A DNA stretch of 10,415 bases, from assembly GCA_943371235.1 (NCBI GenBank), contig CALRTZ010000069.1, positions 1-10,415 on the forward strand, given 5' to 3'. Numbering within the stretch: the stretch's first letter is position 1; every line of letters begins with the position of its first letter. Under the pieces are notes generated by a model that saw only the letters and a program-made list of their open reading frames with translations, did no database searches and had not been told where the DNA came from. Below, in pieces: positions 6,663-10,415 of this stretch. The translations under genes and the position numbers were made by a program. The stretch comes from CAJBVG01 sp943371235 (GTDB taxonomy: Bacteria > Bacteroidota > Bacteroidia > Sphingobacteriales > Sphingobacteriaceae).

Positions 6663-9600
6663 ATGAAGAGATATCTACTCTTAATTTTCACATTGCTCTG
6701 TAGTACCAGTATATATGCACAAAGTATACGAGGTAAAATTACAGACCCAACCAAAGAGCCCGTAATAGGTGCTGGTGTAGTGATAGAAGGAACGAACATC
6801 GCTGCAGTTACTGACGCATTGGGGAATTTCTCGATAGGGAAATTACAACCGAATACGAAGTATAAGTTAAAAGTTTCGATGTTAGGTTTTCAGACCATTT
6901 ATCGAGAGGTGCAAACTAATTCAACAGATGTAAGTGTTTCGTTCACGATGAGAGAAGACACCAAGCAATTGGAAGACGTGGTGGTAGTGGGATATGGGAC
7001 GAAGGTAAAGCGCGAAGTTACTGGGGCAATTTCTAAAATTTCTGCAAAGGAATTAAATGATTTGCCGGTACCAAGTTTCGAATCTGCTTTACAAGCAAAG
7101 TTACCAGGAGTACAAGTTACAACGGGTAGTGGTGCGGCTGGTTCTGCTTCTGTAATTCGTATTAGAGGTATATCCTCTATTTCTGCAGGTGGCGATCCTC
7201 TATATGTAATAGATGGAATTCCAATTACACAAGATTACTTTTTGAATGGTAATGCGGGTGCATTAAATAACAATCCATTATCTTCAATAAATCCTGATGA
7301 TATAGAATCTATTGATGTATTGAAAGATGCTGCAGCTACTGCCATTTACGGTTCGCGTGGTGCAAATGGAGTAATTATTGTTACTACTAAACGCGCCAGT
7401 AAAAATGGTACATCTTTTTCATACTCAGGAAATATTGGTATAGCTCAAGCTACTGCATTGCCTAATATGTTAAACTCTGAGCAGTATTTGCAACTATACC
7501 AAGAGGCTCATGAAAATGACGGTGGTGTAGGCTTAGCAAGATTGCCAAACAATATTTCTTGGGACGATGCTCGTAAAACGAATACAGATTGGGTTGCTTT
7601 AACTACTCAAACAGGTATTAAACAACGTCATAATTTCAATATGAATTATGGAAGTAAATATGTTTCATTAGCAGTAATTATGTCGTATGCAAAAGACGAA
7701 AGTTACTTAGTAGGAAACAGCTTTGATCAAGCGGCATTTCGTGTGAATGGTGATTATAGAGTTACAAAGAAATTGAAAATATCATCATCGTCATCATACA
7801 GTAATGGATTGAACAGACGTGTAAATACCGCGTGGGCAGGAGGTTTAGGCTCTGCAATGTCAACCGCACTTCCAATTTTTCCGGTGTATAATCCTGATGG
7901 AACCTATTTCACAGGAGGTGATAACCCAGTACGTGTACAGGAGTTGAAAAAATGGCAAACAGTTGAAAATAGATTTTTAAATGGTATTGGTGTTGATTAT
8001 AATTTAACTGACGAATTAGTTTTATCAGCAAAAGGTAATTATGATTACATGAATTTAGTAGACGATCAGTACGATCCACAACGATTGTTGAACTCAACAC
8101 ACATTGGATCTGCCACACGTAATTCTAGAATCACAAAGAACTACAATTATAATTTACAATTAAATTATACTTACAAAATTAATGCGTCTAATAAATTAAG
8201 TGTAATGGTTGGTCACGAGTACCAAAACTCTTTAACCGAAGGGAAATTTAAAACCGCAACCAATATGGGTAATGGTTTTTATGATGGAGAAGCAAAAGTG
8301 GAAGACTCAGCTTTATACACTTATTTCTCATCAGAAAACTCGCCAGAACAATGGGCATTTGTTGGTTATTATACTCGTTTGAGTTATGGTTATAATAACA
8401 AAATATTTATGGATGCAACATTTAGAACAGATGGTTCTTCAAGATTTGGAGCAAATAATAGATATGGATATTTTCCAGCAGCAGCTATTTCTTGGTTGTT
8501 AACGGAAGAAGATTTCATGAAAAAAATTCCAGTAATTAGTACTGCTAAAGCTCGTGTTAGTTATGGAAAAAGTGGTAACGCAAACATTCCAAACTACGAG
8601 CGTTTTGGAACGTATGCTAATCCAAATAGTACTCCTAACTATAACGGCAGTGGAACTACATTTCCTACTCGTTTAGATAACCCGAATTTAAGATGGGAAA
8701 CATCTTGGACTTTCAATACAGGTATCGACGTAGGTTTATGGAGTGATCGTGTAACCTTTACATTAGAATACTACGACCGTAGAACTAGTGATGTGTTAAT
8801 GCAATTAGCAGTTCCACCATCATCAGGATTTTCATCTTATTGGGATAACGTAGGAAGCATTACTAATAACGGAGTGGAGTTCTCATTCGTAACCAGAAAT
8901 ATAGATAGAGAATTTAAATGGACTACGAATTTTAACATTGCTAGAAATTTAAATGAAATTACAAGCATTGGTAAATACTCTGAAGATGCAGTAAGTGGCG
9001 GTACAAACGATACACGTGTTGTAGTTGGGCAGCCAGTAGGAACTAACTTTTTAGTTCGTTACTCACACATTGATGCAGCAACAGGTCGTCCGGTTTATTT
9101 AGATATAAACGGTGTAGAAACTTTCAACTGGGATCCTAAAGATCGTGTAGCGGTTGGTGCTGTGTTACCAGATGCAATTGGTGGTATAACCAATACATTT
9201 AGTTACAAAAATTGGGACATGAGTGTATTATTTAATTTTGTATTGGGTGGTGATATTTATGAATCATCTGCAAAACGTCAGTTAGGTGTGGTAACAAATT
9301 GGAACATGCGTACAGATATATTTGATAGATGGCAACAACCTGGTGATAATGCAGCTTTCCCTCGTTTAACATTAGAAACTGCAACGTATGGATCGCCAAC
9401 ACCTTGGATAAACACTACGATGTGGTTACATGATGGAACTTTCGCAAGATTGAGAAACTTAACCATCGGGTATAGAATTCCGAAAGCAAAATTGCAGAAA
9501 CTAAAAATTGAATCGGCTAGAATTTCTTTCATCGGAACAAACTTATTAACCTTTACAAAATATACTGGCTTAGATCCAGAAATTGCGAGAGATTTCGAAA

Positions 9601-9692
9601 ACTCAACAGATAGAAACATGAGTTCGAATATTACGTACTTAACTCCTCCGCAACAAAAATCATATAACTTACAAGTAAACATTACATTTTAA
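6663..9692 (+). CDS. susC: SusC/RagA-family TonB-dependent outer-membrane transporter
   Basis: This 1009-residue protein is the outer-membrane barrel that imports maltooligosaccharides together with its SusD lid, powered by TonB-ExbBD. Residues 1-19 are a signal peptide (IYA|Q). Residues about 21-97 are a carboxypeptidase-regulatory-like (CarboxypepD_reg) domain (IRGKITDPTKEPVIGAGV, TDALGNFSI). The Ton-box-like stretch LEDVVVVGYGT is at 103-113. The plug domain carries the SusC signatures PLYVIDGIPI (179-188), INPDDIESIDVLKDA (209-223) and IYGSRGANGVIIVTTK (228-243). The rest is beta barrel, ending QVNITF with the C-terminal Phe expected for BamA-assisted insertion. Length is normal for the family. 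There is no N-terminal STN domain, so no sign of anti-sigma signalling. The starch substrate is inferred from the neighbouring GH13 genes. The first 120 or so codons use more GGG, GTG and AAG than the rest. Confidence 0.96.
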   Translation: MKRYLLLIFTLLCSTSIYAQSIRGKITDPTKEPVIGAGVVIEGTNIAAVTDALGNFSIGKLQPNTKYKLKVSMLGFQTIYREVQTNSTDVSVSFTMREDTKQLEDVVVVGYGTKVKREVTGAISKISAKELNDLPVPSFESALQAKLPGVQVTTGSGAAGSASVIRIRGISSISAGGDPLYVIDGIPITQDYFLNGNAGALNNNPLSSINPDDIESIDVLKDAAATAIYGSRGANGVIIVTTKRASKNGTSFSYSGNIGIAQATALPNMLNSEQYLQLYQEAHENDGGVGLARLPNNISWDDARKTNTDWVALTTQTGIKQRHNFNMNYGSKYVSLAVIMSYAKDESYLVGNSFDQAAFRVNGDYRVTKKLKISSSSSYSNGLNRRVNTAWAGGLGSAMSTALPIFPVYNPDGTYFTGGDNPVRVQELKKWQTVENRFLNGIGVDYNLTDELVLSAKGNYDYMNLVDDQYDPQRLLNSTHIGSATRNSRITKNYNYNLQLNYTYKINASNKLSVMVGHEYQNSLTEGKFKTATNMGNGFYDGEAKVEDSALYTYFSSENSPEQWAFVGYYTRLSYGYNNKIFMDATFRTDGSSRFGANNRYGYFPAAAISWLLTEEDFMKKIPVISTAKARVSYGKSGNANIPNYERFGTYANPNSTPNYNGSGTTFPTRLDNPNLRWETSWTFNTGIDVGLWSDRVTFTLEYYDRRTSDVLMQLAVPPSSGFSSYWDNVGSITNNGVEFSFVTRNIDREFKWTTNFNIARNLNEITSIGKYSEDAVSGGTNDTRVVVGQPVGTNFLVRYSHIDAATGRPVYLDINGVETFNWDPKDRVAVGAVLPDAIGGITNTFSYKNWDMSVLFNFVLGGDIYESSAKRQLGVVTNWNMRTDIFDRWQQPGDNAAFPRLTLETATYGSPTPWINTTMWLHDGTFARLRNLTIGYRIPKAKLQKLKIESARISFIGTNLLTFTKYTGLDPEIARDFENSTDRNMSSNITYLTPPQQKSYNLQVNITF

Positions 9693-9701
9693 GCAACAGA
9701 C

Positions 9702-10415
9702 ATGAACACATATAAAAAAATAGTTTATATCTCAAGCCTACTGATTGGATCAATAGGATTGTCAGCATGCGAAAAGATGTTAGAGATAAAACCTGAAGGT
9801 GTGTTATTGGCAGATGAAGCCGTAACCACACCAGAGGACATGCAAAAATTATTAAACTCTTGTTACGATGCATTGGCAAATCAATACAACGGAACGGTTC
9901 AGTTGTTTGGTGATTTATTGAGTGATGATATTGAAAAACCATTTGATGGAAATGAATTTAGAACAGAGATTTGGAGTAGAAATACAAACTTCTTTAATTC
10001 TGATGTAGGCGGTTTATACGGTCGTTTGTACATTCCTGTTTATCGTGTAAATTCTATGGATGGATTTTATGATAAAATTGCAGGATTAACAGAGGCTGAT
10101 ATAAAACGTATGAAAGCAGAAGGTAGATTTATCAGAGCAATATGCCATTATGAAGCAGTAAAATTATGGGCACAGCCTTATGGATATACCGCAGATAACT
10201 CGCACCCTGGTGTTCCTATCCGCGATAAAGCTACGCAAGAACCTATACAACGTTCGTCGGTTGCAGCCGTTTATGATTTTGTAATTGCTGATTTACAATA
10301 TGCGATTGCAAACTTACCAAGTACCAACGGAAATTATGCAGATGTGAATGCAGCAAAAGCCGTATTGGCAGATGTTTATTTTAACATGAACAAATTAGCG
10401 GAATGTAGAACATTA
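9702..10415 (+). CDS. susD: SusD/RagB-family surface glycan-binding lipoprotein, 3' truncated by window
   Basis: The 238 readable codons stay open to the right edge; full-length family members are about 500-550 residues, so roughly half is missing. The start ATG lies 9 nt after the susC stop. Residues 1-22 are a lipoprotein signal with lipobox LSAC (20-23), and mature C23 is followed by EKMLEIKPEG, typical of SusD N-termini. Family hallmarks are GRFIRAICHYEAVKLWAQPYG (141-161) followed by GVPI, RSSVAAVYDFVIADL (184-198), AIANLP (201-206) and the TPR-like helix VNAAKAVLADVYF (215-227). SusD proteins cap the SusC barrel and bind the oligosaccharide at the cell surface. The starch-binding aromatic residues cannot be placed with confidence in this partial sequence. 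Confidence 0.95.
   Translation, partial: MNTYKKIVYISSLLIGSIGLSACEKMLEIKPEGVLLADEAVTTPEDMQKLLNSCYDALANQYNGTVQLFGDLLSDDIEKPFDGNEFRTEIWSRNTNFFNSDVGGLYGRLYIPVYRVNSMDGFYDKIAGLTEADIKRMKAEGRFIRAICHYEAVKLWAQPYGYTADNSHPGVPIRDKATQEPIQRSSVAAVYDFVIADLQYAIANLPSTNGNYADVNAAKAVLADVYFNMNKLAECRTL

Noticed and set aside
6608..6799. Minus-strand open frame across the amylase-susC junction
   Set aside because: It covers the T9SS tail end and the SusC signal peptide on the plus strand; no supporting features.
9278..9682. 134-codon minus-strand open frame opposite the 3' end of susC
   Set aside because: The plus strand encodes an intact SusC barrel end here; the antisense frame has an unremarkable composition and no plausible promoter or domain.
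9682..9942. Minus-strand open frame across the susC-susD junction
   Set aside because: It overlaps the start of an unmistakable SusD lipoprotein (lipobox LSAC and family motifs) and is explained as a shadow.
1..10415. Novel defence, mobile or RNA-based system
   Set aside because: I saw no CRISPR-type repeats, transposase, integrase, toxin-antitoxin pair, tRNA or rRNA; coding density is explained by the Sus-type locus.

Overview
The window is AT-rich (about one-third G+C by eye) and carries a starch/maltodextrin utilisation locus of the Sus type from a member of the Bacteroidota. The evidence is a SusC-like TonB-dependent transporter followed directly by a SusD-like lipoprotein, two GH13-family amylolytic enzymes, and a multi-module glycan-binding protein. 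Two proteins end in type IX secretion system (T9SS) type A sorting domains. That argues against a gut Bacteroides, whose Sus systems use surface lipoproteins, and points to an environmental lineage (Flavobacteriia, Cytophagia, Chitinophagia or Sphingobacteriia grade). The species cannot be named from this sequence.

Layout. Positions 1-72 hold a strong dyad, probably a terminator. On the minus strand come a predicted periplasmic GH13 cyclomaltodextrinase/neopullulanase-like enzyme (73-1896) and, upstream of it, a 577-residue secreted protein with four starch-binding-like repeats (1963-3696). A hairpin terminator lies between these two. A divergent regulatory region (3697-3848) contains two copies of the palindrome AGTGTA-N5-TACACT. 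On the plus strand an operon runs with 9-nt gaps: a secreted multidomain GH13 amylase (3849-6653), the SusC-like transporter (6663-9692) and a SusD-like lipoprotein (9702 to beyond the right edge).

Inferred working model: the T9SS-exported amylase and the T9SS-exported binding protein act outside the cell or on its surface. SusD captures the released maltooligosaccharides and SusC imports them with TonB energy. The periplasmic GH13 enzyme then cuts them to short sugars. The shared divergent region with paired identical palindromes suggests one sugar-responsive regulator for both arms, but no regulator gene lies in the window.

The general system is known. The points most worth following are the paired operator-like palindromes, the four-repeat T9SS binding protein in the role usually filled by SusE/SusF lipoproteins, and the terminator that ends only 12 nt before the periplasmic enzyme's start codon. 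I saw no RNA genes, CRISPR array or mobile element.
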